From Vibrio sp. SCSIO 43136 (lineage in GTDB: Bacteria; Pseudomonadota; Gammaproteobacteria; Enterobacterales; Vibrionaceae): a DNA stretch of 64,000 nt. Below the pieces are notes generated by a model that worked only from the letters and a program-made list of their open reading frames with translations, ran no database searches and was not told where the DNA came from. The stretch covers positions 2,666,001 to 2,730,000 of the forward strand of contig NZ_CP071848.1 in NCBI RefSeq assembly GCF_023716565.1. The letters are read 5' to 3'. The position numbers were made by a program, and so were the translations under genes. Shown piece by piece: positions 48,481-58,197 of this stretch; position 1 is the first letter of the stretch, and each line of letters begins with the position of its first letter.

Positions 48481-50352
48481 TTAGGCGATGTCATCATTAC
48501 TGCTGGCGCAGATAGACACTTGGTTTCGACCGTGGGTTTTTGACTCATACAGTGCAACATCGGCCAGCTTGTAGCTTCGGTTTGGATCAGCTTGAATGTC
48601 TGTTGCGCCAATACTTACGGTCAGTTGATGCTCGTTTGCGACAGACACGGCGATACGTAAACGCTCCAGTAAACTAAAGACTTGGTCGATGCTACTGTTA
48701 GGCAAAATCACCCCAAACTCTTCACCACCGATACGGGCCAAAAAGTCACTGTCTCTTAGTTGCTCCGCCAGAATTTTAGCCACCAGCTTAATCACTTTAT
48801 CCCCTTCATCGTGACCATATTGATCGTTGATGCGTTTAAAATGATCAATGTCCACTAGGACTAAGCACGATTGATATTTTTGCGGATAACGCTCAGCTAA
48901 CCGAGCTTGATACTGCAGCTCGGTATCAAACTTGCGACGGTTCCAACACCCAGTTAATCCGTCATGCTCACTAAGGTGGCGTAAGCGATTTTCCAGCTCT
49001 TTGCGCTCACTGATATCGACAAAAGAGCAGATGTAATAGGAGCTCGATAACGCTGTACTGCTGATTCGCTGAATTCGGGTGATAGAGGTAAACAGCTCGC
49101 CATCGGCTTTGATGTTCGTCAGCTCTCCTTCCCAAATGCCCTCTTTTCTCAACCCAGCGGCAACAGTATGTAGCTGTAGTTGCTGATGTTTAGGGCTGAG
49201 CAGTTTAAGCGCATTCCGTCCAAGAATATCTTTAGGCGAGTGCTTGGACATTTTTTCAAATTCTTGATTGATCTGAACTACTCTTAGTCGGCTGTCGGTG
49301 ACCATGACGGCCGACATACCGTGCAGCGCCGCTCTGGCAAGTTTGCTTTCCATGCTTCGGCGGTGGTACAACTGACCCAGATATGCCAGTGGAAAAGCAA
49401 ATAGAAACAAGCTCGCCAGCCCTAACGTGGCTTGGCTGAACAAGGTCTGGATATCCTCTTCCATCGCATCTAAGACATCTTCATCACTGAAGGTGAGCAG
49501 CAAGTAGATATTGTCGCCACTAAAGAAATGCACTTGATGGAAAATATATAGCTGTCCATCTTGGCTAATGGTGCCAGAGTCCGTGGATGTGATGTTTCGC
49601 CACACCTTAGGGTAACGCTGAGAGAAGTTGCTTATCGAGCGAGATGGAAATAAGAAACCGAACATCTTATGTTCATCATGACTTGCGATGTAGAAACCAT
49701 TGCTGTCGAGAACTTCTGGGACTAACGAGCGATTTGAAGCGTAGTGCAACTGTTCTGAAAGAATACTGAGATCGGCACTTGCTACCAAATACCCTAACCG
49801 TTTACCTGCGTCATCAATCGGCATAACGATATTGACCACAGCGACATCTTTATTTGTTCCAGGTAAACGGTGGAGTTCCACCCCGGAGACATACATCTTC
49901 TTATTTGTCCGGCTGTTATGATAAGTAATCACTGCCTCAGATTTTTGATTATGCTCGTGGCTGACTACTTTTTTTAAGTCAGCGGCGTAATGCACTGCTA
50001 CTCGCTCGTAGCCATCATCGCCTACCAAGGCAATTTTGGAAAACCAAGCTTGCGCCAGCACCACAGAAAACCAAGCATCTTCTATCTGCTCACGATGATT
50101 TTTATTCGGCTCTTCAAGATAATCGGAAACTTGGCGACTGTTGGCCAATAGCTCAAGCGTCGTTTTAAGCTGCGTTTCAAGATCTTGGTAGTCGCGGGTG
50201 TTGTAGTCTAATTGCTGAAAGCTCTGTTGCACCAGTGACCGCTTCTGCTCTTCCTTGAGGGAGACGAACTCCCAATAGGTAAAACCACCAACCAATATCA
50301 GTGATATTAAGTAGGTAATACCTAAATACATAAGCCACTTTTTTACTTGCAC
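48481..50352 (-). CDS. Diguanylate cyclase with Cache sensor, PAS and GGEEF domain
   Basis: This membrane-bound c-di-GMP synthase of about 623 residues runs helix 1 (about 8-28), a periplasmic double-Cache-like sensor (about 35-285, LVASADLSILSEQLHY), helix 2 (about 303-325), a PAS domain (about 345-455, with SYYICSFVDISERKELE at its end) and GGDEF (about 460-620). The active site is RIGGEEF, and the RDSD tetrapeptide before it is an intact RxxD I-site, so product inhibition is expected. DHFKRINDQYGHDEGD is complete. The gene stands alone between terminators. The Cache signal is unknown. Confidence 0.92.
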   Translation of the reverse strand: MQVKKWLMYLGITYLISLILVGGFTYWEFVSLKEEQKRSLVQQSFQQLDYNTRDYQDLETQLKTTLELLANSRQVSDYLEEPNKNHREQIEDAWFSVVLAQAWFSKIALVGDDGYERVAVHYAADLKKVVSHEHNQKSEAVITYHNSRTNKKMYVSGVELHRLPGTNKDVAVVNIVMPIDDAGKRLGYLVASADLSILSEQLHYASNRSLVPEVLDSNGFYIASHDEHKMFGFLFPSRSISNFSQRYPKVWRNITSTDSGTISQDGQLYIFHQVHFFSGDNIYLLLTFSDEDVLDAMEEDIQTLFSQATLGLASLFLFAFPLAYLGQLYHRRSMESKLARAALHGMSAVMVTDSRLRVVQINQEFEKMSKHSPKDILGRNALKLLSPKHQQLQLHTVAAGLRKEGIWEGELTNIKADGELFTSITRIQRISSTALSSSYYICSFVDISERKELENRLRHLSEHDGLTGCWNRRKFDTELQYQARLAERYPQKYQSCLVLVDIDHFKRINDQYGHDEGDKVIKLVAKILAEQLRDSDFLARIGGEEFGVILPNSSIDQVFSLLERLRIAVSVANEHQLTVSIGATDIQADPNRSYKLADVALYESKTHGRNQVSICASSNDDIA

Positions 50353-50429
50353 CCGCTACTCCGCAAATAAACCAAACACCCATTATAACCACTTTGGCTG
50401 CAATAATCATAAGTGCCACCAAAAACGCA

Positions 50430-50462
50430 AAAGGTGCTTCTATTCACTATAGAAACACCTTT
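50430..50462 (-). terminator. ilvH terminator
   Basis: A stem of about 14 pairs with one mismatch (AAAGGTGTTTCTAT on the minus strand) and a five-base loop lies 43 bases after the ilvH stop. Only a broken T-run follows. Confidence 0.65.
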
Positions 50463-50504
50463 GTGTAGTGCAATATTAACCAGATTGCACATTATTTACT
50501 ATTT

Positions 50505-50999
50505 TTATGCTTTCAGCGCATGCTTACCACGTGCAATACCAACCACACCACTTCGAGCAACTTCAATCACTTCAGTCACTTCAGAAATGGCGCTGATGAA
50601 TGCATCCAGTTTTTCACTATTGCCCGTCAGCTGAACCGTATATTGTGCGGCATTTACATCAACGATTTGACCACGGAAAATATCTGCGGTTCGCTTCACT
50701 TCTGCACGAGCAAAACCGTCGGCTTTGACTTTCACTAACATCAACTCTCGCTCGATATGCTCAAGCTCAGTGACTTCCTGAACCTTGAGTACGTCGATCA
50801 ATTTATGCAGCTGCTTCTGGATCTGCTCAATTTCCATCGAGTTATTCGCTGTCGTAATGTTCAAACGCGACAGTGTCTCATCGTCAGTCGGAGAAACAGT
50901 AAGTGATTCGATGTTGTAACCACGCTGTGAGAACAGACCAACAACACGCGACAGTGAACCTGGCTGGTTTTCCAGTAGTAACGAAATAATATGTCTCAT
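50505..50999 (-). CDS. ilvH: Acetolactate synthase III small (regulatory) subunit
   Basis: IlvH gives valine feedback control to the acetolactate synthase formed with IlvI. The 164-residue protein has the N-terminal ACT domain (ISLLLENQPGSLSRVVGLFS, RGYNIESLTVSP) and a second ferredoxin-like half ending RSGVVGIARGKHAL. It starts 1 base after the ilvI stop, so the subunits are co-translated. Confidence 0.97.
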   Translation of the reverse strand: MRHIISLLLENQPGSLSRVVGLFSQRGYNIESLTVSPTDDETLSRLNITTANNSMEIEQIQKQLHKLIDVLKVQEVTELEHIERELMLVKVKADGFARAEVKRTADIFRGQIVDVNAAQYTVQLTGNSEKLDAFISAISEVTEVIEVARSGVVGIARGKHALKA

Positions 51000-51000
51000 G

Positions 51001-52722
51001 TTAGGTTCTCTCCGTCTTGCTTAGCCACATCTTGTCCATACCCTCACCTTTGATTTGCATTGGGTATACGTGCTCGGTTTCGTCTACGTTGATATCGACA
51101 AACACCAAGCGATCTTTCATATCCAACGCTTTTTGCAGTCCAGATTCCAGCTCACCTGGCTCGTTGATACGGATGCCTACATGTCCGTAAGCCTCAGCAA
51201 TCGCTGCAAAATCAGGCACAGAGCTCATGTAAGAATTCGAGTGACGACCTTGATAGATGATATCTTGCCACTGTTTTACCATGCCTAAGAATCGGTTATT
51301 GAGGTTGATGATCTTAACCGGAATATCGTACTGCAGCGCCGTCGATAGCTCTTGGATATTCATCTGAATACTGCCATCGCCAGTAACGACCACAACTTCT
51401 TCATCGGGTTTGGCGAATTTCACCCCCATGCCCGCAGGAAGACCAAAGCCCATGGTGCCAAGACCACCTGAGTTAATCCAACGGCGCGGCTTATTGAACG
51501 GGTAATAGAGTGCCGCAAACATTTGGTGCTGACCCACATCGGACGCAACGTAGGCATCGCCATTGGTCAACTTGTGCAGGGTTTCGATAACTTGCTGTGG
51601 CTTAATGCGCTCTGAAGAAGTTTCGTAAGACAAACACTTACGCTCACGCCAGCCTTGGATTTGGTGCCACCAAGCGTCCAATGCACCTTGATCGTTGCTA
51701 CCGTTGGTTTCATCCAAGGTTTTTAGCATGGCTTCAAGCACTTTCTCGGCCGAGCCAACGATCGGGAGATCGACCTTAACGTTTTTCGAGATTGATGATG
51801 GGTCGATATCGATGTGCATCACTTTGGCATTCGGACAATACTTTTCGAGATTGTTGGTAGTACGGTCGTCAAAACGTACCCCAACACCGAAGATAAGGTC
51901 TGCGTTGTGCATCGCCATATTGGCTTCATAGACACCATGCATGCCCAGCATACCCAAGGCGTTTTTGTGTGTACCAGGGAATGCTCCTAAGCCCATCAAT
52001 GTGCTAACAACTGGCAAATTCAGCGCTTCTGCCAGTTTATGAATATGTTCGTGAGCTTCTGAGATCACCGCACCGCCGCCGACGTAAAGAACTGGCTTTT
52101 TAGCATCAAGCAGTGCTTTCAGTCCTTTTTTAATTTGACCTTTATGACCCGTCGTCGTCGGGTTGTATGAGCGCATCTTGATGGTTTCAGGATACTGATA
52201 CGGAAATTTGATCTGAGGGTTCATTACATCTTTTGGCAGGTCGATCACGACAGGACCCGGTCGGCCAGTTGAGGCAATGTAAAAAGCTTTTTTGATCGTA
52301 TCTGGAATATCTTCCGCTTTTTTCACGAGAAAGCTGTGTTTGACGATCGGGCGCGATACGCCAACAATGTCACACTCTTGGAATGCATCATTACCAATAA
52401 GGGCATTTGGCACGTTACCTGAAATAACGATCATTGGGATTGAATCCATGTATGCGGTCGCAATACCTGTAACGGTGTTGGTCGCACCTGGACCTGAACA
52501 GACAAGAACAACGCCTGGTTGTCCTGTTGAGCGGGCATATCCATCTGCCATATGCGTTGCGGCTTGTTCATGGCGAACAAGTACGTGCTTAATTTGGTCG
52601 TCTTTGGCGTGTAAGGCGTCATAAATGTCGAGCACCGAGCCACCTGGGTAGCCAAAAATTTGCTCAACACCTTCCTCAATCAGAGATTGCACTACCATCT
52701 CTGCGCCGGATAACATTTCCAT
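51001..52722 (-). CDS. ilvI: Acetolactate synthase III large (catalytic) subunit
   Basis: IlvI condenses two pyruvates to acetolactate, or pyruvate and 2-ketobutyrate to acetohydroxybutyrate, starting valine, leucine and isoleucine synthesis. The 573-residue ThDP enzyme has [16 protein letters not shown], the catalytic glutamate in [16 protein letters not shown], a ThDP-binding segment [16 protein letters not shown], and [19 protein letters not shown] lies before the ATG. It heads the ilvIH operon with a structured leader. Confidence 0.98.
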   Translation of the reverse strand: MEMLSGAEMVVQSLIEEGVEQIFGYPGGSVLDIYDALHAKDDQIKHVLVRHEQAATHMADGYARSTGQPGVVLVCSGPGATNTVTGIATAYMDSIPMIVISGNVPNALIGNDAFQECDIVGVSRPIVKHSFLVKKAEDIPDTIKKAFYIASTGRPGPVVIDLPKDVMNPQIKFPYQYPETIKMRSYNPTTTGHKGQIKKGLKALLDAKKPVLYVGGGAVISEAHEHIHKLAEALNLPVVSTLMGLGAFPGTHKNALGMLGMHGVYEANMAMHNADLIFGVGVRFDDRTTNNLEKYCPNAKVMHIDIDPSSISKNVKVDLPIVGSAEKVLEAMLKTLDETNGSNDQGALDAWWHQIQGWRERKCLSYETSSERIKPQQVIETLHKLTNGDAYVASDVGQHQMFAALYYPFNKPRRWINSGGLGTMGFGLPAGMGVKFAKPDEEVVVVTGDGSIQMNIQELSTALQYDIPVKIINLNNRFLGMVKQWQDIIYQGRHSNSYMSSVPDFAAIAEAYGHVGIRINEPGELESGLQKALDMKDRLVFVDINVDETEHVYPMQIKGEGMDKMWLSKTERT

Positions 52723-52733
52723 ATTTTCTCCTT

Positions 52734-52858
52734 ACCAGAACCGAGCATGGTTAGCGTTATGTTCCGGTTTTACATAGTTAGGGCTTATTTTTAGCCTAAA
52801 GCGAAATAATTCCGATTTTCTTGCTATGTACTTATGGCTGTTTGTTCCCAGCCATAAG
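52734..52858 (-). promoter_or_regulatory. Structured ilvIH leader with two hairpins
   Basis: CTTATGGCTG and CAGCCATAAG (52831-52858) form a 10-bp perfect stem with an 8-base loop. On the minus-strand RNA, ACCGGAAC (52761-52768) pairs with GTTCTGGT (52734-52741, one G-U pair), and this stem abuts the TAAGGAG ribosome-binding site of ilvI. No leader peptide rich in branched-chain codons was found. The remaining bases to 53037 are A/T-rich without an ORF. Confidence 0.45.
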
Positions 52859-53031
52859 GTCACCAATGCACTTTAACGCTACATTTACATTATGTCTAAT
52901 GCGATACATAACGCATAAAACGGTTAATTTTACATCAAAGCCCATTACAAGAGCTTGATAATACTGATGCGACTTGATTTGGAGTTTATATCCGAAAATA
53001 AATGATATTTTAGTGTAATATTTTTAAACCA

Positions 53032-53063
53032 TAAAAAAGCCCACCGCAATTATGCGGTGGGCT
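53032..53063 (-). terminator. Terminator of the acyl-CoA synthetase gene
   Basis: On the minus strand AGCCCACCGCA, TAAT, TGCGGTGGGCT form an 11-bp stem followed by Ts. Confidence 0.93.
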
Positions 53064-53083
53064 CAACAGGCTACAAGTAAGTT

Positions 53084-54895
53084 TTACTTCGCTTCGTTTT
53101 TCTTATCTTGATACATTTCTTCGATTTCATCTTGATAACGGTCATTAATCACCTTACGACGCAGTTTTTGCGTTGGGGTTAACTCACCTTTATCCATCGA
53201 AAATGCTTTCGGTAGCAAAGTAAACTTCTTCACTTGTTCAAATTTTGCCAGCTCACCTTGAAGTTCAACCAAGCGCTTATCAAACATTTCAACCACTTGA
53301 CTGTGACGAATAAGCTCCATTCGATCATGATATTTAATGTTTAGCTCTTTCGCATACTCTTCCAAGCTATCAAAGCAAGGCACAATCAATGCCGAAACAA
53401 ACTTGCGCGTGTCAGCAATAACAGCAATTTGCTCAATAAAGTGGTCTTTGCCGATAGCACCTTCGATCGCTTGCGGCGCAATGTACTTACCGTTCGAGGT
53501 CTTCATCAGCTCCTTAATACGGTCAGTAATGAAGACATTGCCATTCTCATCGATATGGCCTGCATCACCGGTTTTCAAAAAGCCTTGTGCATCGAATGTC
53601 TTTGCAGTTTCTTCCGGCAATTTGTAGTAACCACGCATCACCATTGGGCCTTTGACCAGAATCTCATTGTTCTCGCCGATTTTCACTTGAGCACCCGGCA
53701 TCGAAGTACCGATAGAGTCTGGGTTAAAGTTACCATCATCCCAACACGATACCGTAGCTGTGGTCTCGGTCATGCCGTAACCCAACTTAACGTTGATACC
53801 GATTGCGTGGAAGAAGCGGCCAATGGTTTCGTCTAACTTAGCACCACCACACGGCATAAAACGAATGCGGCCACCTAGTAGCGCTCGCAGCTTACTCATG
53901 ACCAATTTATCGGCTAATTTATGGCTACGCTTAAGCAGCAGTGAAGGTTTACGCCCTTCTTGCTCACAGGCGGCCATTTTAGCGCCCATATTCACCGCCC
54001 AAGTAAATAACATCTTGCGGATCATTGGTGCTTTAGACACTTTTTCATGAATAGCTGAGAAGATCTTTTCGTAGAAACGAGGTACCGCACACATTACTGT
54101 TGGACGGACTTCACCCAGGGCATCACGTACCTGCATAGTGTCTTGCAAGTAACAATTAGTTGCGCCGTTATAAAGGACGTAGAAAGTCCATGCGCGTTCA
54201 AATACGTGTGACAATGGCAAAAATGCCAAAGATACATCATCACGGCCAAGCTCAAGGCGCTGATCGTGGCCTTCTAGTTGCGCCGCAATGTTAGCGTAAT
54301 CAAGCATCACACCTTTTGGTTGGCCAGTCGTGCCTGAGGTGTAAATCAGGGTAAGAAGATCGTCGTAGTTTGCTTGCTCTAAACGAAGATCAAGTTCTTG
54401 CTGCGTATCTTGCTGACCTAATGCAATAAAATCATTCCAATGCATGGCTGCAGTGTGGCCATGTAAGTCAATGTCATCGGTCATAGCAACAATCAGCTCA
54501 AGCTGGCTGCACTCTTCGAAAGTAGAGATAGCGGCATCAAGTTGTGGCTGCTCACCAACAAACAGCACCTTCACGTCGGCATTGTCAATAATGTAAGCCG
54601 CTTGAGCAGCGGTATTGGTCGGATAGATAGGCACAGTCACCGCTCGCACTTGCAGCGCAGCGATATCAGCGATGGTCCAACGTGGCATATTGTTGGAGAA
54701 AATACCGATTTTATCTTGAACACCAATGCCTTGAGCAATCAGTGCTCGAGACAGTGAATCAGTAAACTCACCAAACTCTTTCCAGCTAATGCTCTGCCAC
54801 TGGTTGTCCACTTTGTGTTTCAAAGCGCTTGAAGCGCCACCTTGAGCCATACGCTCACGGATACATTTTACGATGTGAAAATCTAACTTAGCCAT
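53084..54895 (-). CDS. AMP-dependent long-chain acyl-CoA synthetase
   Basis: This 603-residue adenylate-forming enzyme activates fatty acids to acyl-CoA. The P-loop is [16 protein letters not shown], a second motif is [15 protein letters not shown], and the AMP-binding [15 protein letters not shown] with [17 protein letters not shown] follows; the catalytic Lys lies near the C-terminus ([16 protein letters not shown]). I choose the ATG at 54893-54895 ([10 protein letters not shown]); the frame continues 34 codons upstream without family likeness. The preferred chain length is not visible. Separate from fadD, whose E. coli orthologue has a different N-terminus. Confidence 0.9.
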   Translation of the reverse strand: MAKLDFHIVKCIRERMAQGGASSALKHKVDNQWQSISWKEFGEFTDSLSRALIAQGIGVQDKIGIFSNNMPRWTIADIAALQVRAVTVPIYPTNTAAQAAYIIDNADVKVLFVGEQPQLDAAISTFEECSQLELIVAMTDDIDLHGHTAAMHWNDFIALGQQDTQQELDLRLEQANYDDLLTLIYTSGTTGQPKGVMLDYANIAAQLEGHDQRLELGRDDVSLAFLPLSHVFERAWTFYVLYNGATNCYLQDTMQVRDALGEVRPTVMCAVPRFYEKIFSAIHEKVSKAPMIRKMLFTWAVNMGAKMAACEQEGRKPSLLLKRSHKLADKLVMSKLRALLGGRIRFMPCGGAKLDETIGRFFHAIGINVKLGYGMTETTATVSCWDDGNFNPDSIGTSMPGAQVKIGENNEILVKGPMVMRGYYKLPEETAKTFDAQGFLKTGDAGHIDENGNVFITDRIKELMKTSNGKYIAPQAIEGAIGKDHFIEQIAVIADTRKFVSALIVPCFDSLEEYAKELNIKYHDRMELIRHSQVVEMFDKRLVELQGELAKFEQVKKFTLLPKAFSMDKGELTPTQKLRRKVINDRYQDEIEEMYQDKKNEAK

Positions 54896-55078
54896 CTCTA
54901 CTACCTTTGGCTTACACATGTAAGCTATTTGAGCGCACAAGTGTACCGCTAAGTCTATAAAAGGCAACTGATACACCGCAAAAAAGAGAGTCTTCAACTG
55001 TAAATATACGTAACAGCTGCAAGGCTTGCGGCTAGAAGAAGGTCTTTCGATTCAATCCATTTATTAATGAGGCACAAA

Positions 55079-55114
55079 CAAAAACACCAGCCGATATTGG
55101 CTGGTGTTTTTTAG
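55079..55114. terminator. leuO terminator
   Basis: AAAACACCAGCC, GATATT, GGCTGGTGTTTT form a 12-bp stem with A and T runs on both sides. Confidence 0.93.
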
Positions 55115-55124
55115 GCAATTTAGA

Positions 55125-56087
55125 TTAGCGAGCAGCGGCAATAGTTTCGCCACAAATCATCATCAATTGGTCGCGCATCCAGATGTGTGCTTTATCTTTT
55201 TCTGAAGACTCATGCCAGCTTAGGTAACCTGAGATGTAGCGGTTCTCAGTTGGCAACTCAAGGATCTTCACATCGTGAAGCTCGTTCGATTGCTCTACCA
55301 ACCAGCGAGGTGCAATTGTGATTAGTTCAGATTGACCAACAACGTAAAGGATGTTGCTCAAGCTCGAGCCTTGGTAAGCAGAGTGACACTCAAGATCGCG
55401 GTATGCCTGCTCAGAGAAGCTGCGCATACCATTAACGCGAGATAGAGTTGCGTGGCTTTCAGAACGTAGCTCTTCAAGAGAGATGCTATCACCAATACGA
55501 GAATGGTTCTTAGAAGCAACCACCACTAGCTCATCTGAGAAGATCTCTGTGCTTGAGTAGCCTTGCTCTTCAAAACGTGCGTAGTTGATCACGAAGTCGA
55601 CTTCTTGATAACGCATTTTTTCGCTCAGCAATGAATCAACGTCAGAGTCAACCGTCAGTTTGATACCAGGTGCTTGCTCCGCAACAGAGTTCATGATGTT
55701 AGCAGCAAAACGCATGTCACATGGACTACAAACGACTAGGCGGAACAGGCGTGAAGACGACTCAGGGCTAAAGATAGAGCAAGGCAGTTCGTTACGGATC
55801 AATTGAAGCGCTTGACGAACAGGACCGAAAAGCTGACGAGCACGTTGAGTTGGTTGAATACCACGGCCATGACGCATAAATAGCTCGTCGTTAAACATAT
55901 TTTTAAGACGCGCCACTGCGTTACTTACTGCAGGTTGAGACATACCCAAGTTGTGCGCAGCACGGGTGATGTTTTGCTCTTGCATTACTGCATCAAAAAC
56001 AGTCAAAAGGTTAAGATCCACTCCACGTAATGTCGATTCCATTCGGTAACCAGCTACAGCTTGATTTGAAACATTTCTGTTCGACAT
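55125..56087 (-). CDS. leuO: LysR-family regulator LeuO
   Basis: LeuO is a LysR-type regulator that antagonises H-NS silencing and, in V. cholerae, is controlled by ToxR and affects biofilm and virulence genes. The 320-residue protein has an N-terminal helix-turn-helix (QNITRAAHNLGMSQPAVSNA, DELFMRHGRGIQPT) and a C-terminal effector domain. The ATG at 56085-56087 follows an A/T-rich upstream region. It is separated from leuA by more than 7 kb here, whereas E. coli has leuO and leuA nearly adjacent and divergent. Confidence 0.92.
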   Translation of the reverse strand: MSNRNVSNQAVAGYRMESTLRGVDLNLLTVFDAVMQEQNITRAAHNLGMSQPAVSNAVARLKNMFNDELFMRHGRGIQPTQRARQLFGPVRQALQLIRNELPCSIFSPESSSRLFRLVVCSPCDMRFAANIMNSVAEQAPGIKLTVDSDVDSLLSEKMRYQEVDFVINYARFEEQGYSSTEIFSDELVVVASKNHSRIGDSISLEELRSESHATLSRVNGMRSFSEQAYRDLECHSAYQGSSLSNILYVVGQSELITIAPRWLVEQSNELHDVKILELPTENRYISGYLSWHESSEKDKAHIWMRDQLMMICGETIAAAR

Positions 56088-56436
56088 TGTCTTCTTGCCT
56101 CTATGTTGTCACTTTTGCCTTGGATATGGCGAAAAAATTAAAATGGTAGTGAAAGTTTTCTCATCAGCAGTCATTTGCCCGAGCTATGCTTTCGTCTTGC
56201 ACTCTAATATCCAGCAATATTTCACTAACAACAAGAGGTTTAATATTAAATTATCATTTTTTACGCAACAAACAATATAAATATTTAATAACAAAGACTT
56301 ACCTTAGTTATAAAAACATCTAAAACAAACTACCCATCAAGATTTTAGATTTATAAATCACCAACCCATAGAAAAACAGTATGAAATACAAAAAGGGCGA
56401 CCCATTCGGCCACCCAATATATCAAGAGTAATTAGT
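56088..56436. other. A/T-rich leuO control region with the glycosyltransferase terminator
   Basis: These 349 bases separate the leuO start from the glycosyltransferase stop. From about 56190 to 56385 the DNA is unusually A/T-rich with runs of A and T, the kind of sequence H-NS binds. A stem with wobble pairs (56391-56415 on the minus strand, followed by TTTTT) ends the glycosyltransferase transcript. No RNA gene is seen. Confidence 0.45.
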
Positions 56437-57495
56437 CTAATTTGATAATGCCACGTAACTTGGAAAGCAAACGTTTGCCCAAAGTGAGTCCCACAATTGC
56501 TGCTGTGAATCCCAGTTACCTGAAGCGATCCAGTCTGCCAGTGCTTGGGCCACATCTGGGTAATGAGTGGGTTCAGCCTGAGGCTCTTGAAGCCAGTGGC
56601 GTACTATAGAAGGATCGAGTTCCGTCATTCCCATAGCAAGCCCAAGCTCTTCCAACGTAGCGACATTGGTTTGTTGTTCGAACTGACCATGCAATGGTTT
56701 GAGGAGCAACTTCTTACCCAGACTCAGGGCTTCTGAAGGCAGTTCAAAGCCACCATTGGCAATGACACCGCTGCACGAGTGCAAATGACGCTGGAATCCA
56801 TCACGGTCGAGTGGATAGAAATCGATGCCTTCTTGAGAATAAGCCTGACTCACTTCTGGGTGGTAACAAACAAACTGATAATTAGAAAACCGCACCAGTA
56901 GCTCTTCAATATCGTCAAGCGATTCAAATGGCAAATACACTAGGATTTGTTGCTCGTGAGCTTGGATTGGGGCATGAGGCGGCGTATCAATGATCGGTGG
57001 CAGGATCTGCTGATCAAAGTGGAACCAATGCAGACCAATATGCATATTGGATGGGGCAAAATGATCAATCAGCCATTTGTCGTACCATGTGGCGTCTTTG
57101 ATTGGTACATCATACTTAAACGCATTTTGGTGACTTAAGCCGATACAGGTAACGTTTTGACGCTTTGCGGCCCACGCCGATACCGGTTCAAAGTCTGAAA
57201 TCACTAAGTCATAGGGAGATAGGTCAATTTCACGGATCTCTTTCCACAAACGATAGAGACTATTTTTTTGATACGTCTTGTAAACATCAACTTTGCCCTG
57301 GTGAGTGATAAAACTGAGCCCTTGACGTACTTGATAATCACCAAATACATCCATTGAAAAGTACTTGTCTCGCTCTCGACCGGTAAACAAGAAATCGACA
57401 TCAACACCCTCTAGATTGTTAAATGCTTTTGCCATTGCTCGCGCTCGTGCGATATGACCATTACCTGTCCCTTGCACGCCATACAAAATTCGCAT
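56437..57495 (-). CDS. MJ1255/VC2487-type glycosyltransferase
   Basis: This protein of about 352 residues belongs to the MJ1255/VC2487 (TIGR00661) family of predicted glycosyltransferases. The N-terminus has LYGVQGTGNGHIARARAMA, and the C-terminal GT-B-like half has the nucleotide-sugar region CSGVIANGGFELPSEALSLG followed by HGQFEQQTNVATLEELG. It is soluble, without a signal. The PAP2 phosphatase gene lies 37 bases upstream on the same strand, which suggests a shared lipid- or polysaccharide-related pathway. Donor and acceptor are unknown. Confidence 0.88.
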   Translation of the reverse strand: MRILYGVQGTGNGHIARARAMAKAFNNLEGVDVDFLFTGRERDKYFSMDVFGDYQVRQGLSFITHQGKVDVYKTYQKNSLYRLWKEIREIDLSPYDLVISDFEPVSAWAAKRQNVTCIGLSHQNAFKYDVPIKDATWYDKWLIDHFAPSNMHIGLHWFHFDQQILPPIIDTPPHAPIQAHEQQILVYLPFESLDDIEELLVRFSNYQFVCYHPEVSQAYSQEGIDFYPLDRDGFQRHLHSCSGVIANGGFELPSEALSLGKKLLLKPLHGQFEQQTNVATLEELGLAMGMTELDPSIVRHWLQEPQAEPTHYPDVAQALADWIASGNWDSQQQLWDSLWANVCFPSYVALSN

Positions 57496-57532
57496 CGGTA
57501 ATTTCCTTGCCTACTGTTTTATTGTTAATGAG

Positions 57533-58060
57533 TTATAAAGCGAGTAATTGAATGGCTATCGCAGCGCAGCCCAAGCCCAAAGCAGCACCGACAACCACGT
57601 CTGTTAAAAAGTGGACCCCAAGTACTATCCTAGAGACGCCAACCAAACACGCCCAGCCCAAAGCAGCGCTACCAAAAGTTGGGTAAAAATGCTCGATAAG
57701 CGCCGCCATGATAAATGCTGCGGCAGTATGCCCTGATGGCAAGCTGTAACGGTCAGACGGAGTGATGTAAGAGACAAATTGCGCTGAGAGCTGCTCTGGA
57801 CGTCGGCGTTTAATGGTGTTTTTGGTCAGCCAGTAAATGGGCAGCTCAAGCGCAAAAGCCAACAGTCCTGCGTATAAAAACCACTGTCCCTGCTCTGCGC
57901 CAAATAGCCAAGCCATGACACCTAAACAAGCATAGAGATGACCGTCACCACTACGAGAAACCCAACGAGCCACCTTGGCAATTGGGCGATAAAAACGGTT
58001 ATGAAGACACAGAGATGAAAATGCGCAATCAACACGCACGATAGAATCAAATGTACGCAT
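57533..58060 (-). CDS. PAP2-family membrane phosphatase
   Basis: This 175-residue lipid phosphatase-like protein has about five membrane helices and the three PAP2 motifs: KNTIKRRRP, SLPSGHTAAAF and SRIVLGVHFLTDVVVG. Likely substrates are phosphatidate, phosphatidylglycerol phosphate or undecaprenyl diphosphate; no choice can be made. It precedes the glycosyltransferase in one operon. The ATG is at 58058-58060. The short length places it near the small PAP2 phosphatases rather than PgpB. Confidence 0.9.
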   Translation of the reverse strand: MRTFDSIVRVDCAFSSLCLHNRFYRPIAKVARWVSRSGDGHLYACLGVMAWLFGAEQGQWFLYAGLLAFALELPIYWLTKNTIKRRRPEQLSAQFVSYITPSDRYSLPSGHTAAAFIMAALIEHFYPTFGSAALGWACLVGVSRIVLGVHFLTDVVVGAALGLGCAAIAIQLLAL

Positions 58061-58145
58061 AACAAAGTACCTATTCCTTCTGGTATTGAAGCTAGGCTAA
58101 ATGCGTCAAATGACGGGGAAGTGACAAATTGTTTGTAAAAGAATG

Positions 58146-58176
58146 ACAGTGCTCTGAGTAGTGTTCAGAGCACTGT
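58146..58176. terminator. Hairpin after the RND pump gene
   Basis: ACAGTGCTCTGA and TCAGAGCACTGT form a 12-bp stem around a 7-base loop, 22 bases after the RND stop. T-runs are short on both strands, so it may be a weak bidirectional terminator. Confidence 0.7.
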
Positions 58177-58197
58177 TTTACTTAAAGAAGGAAAAAT

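Noticed and set aside
56095..56280. Plus-strand ORF of 61 codons upstream of leuO
   Set aside because: No ribosome-binding site and no recognisable pattern; it lies in the A/T-rich leuO control region.
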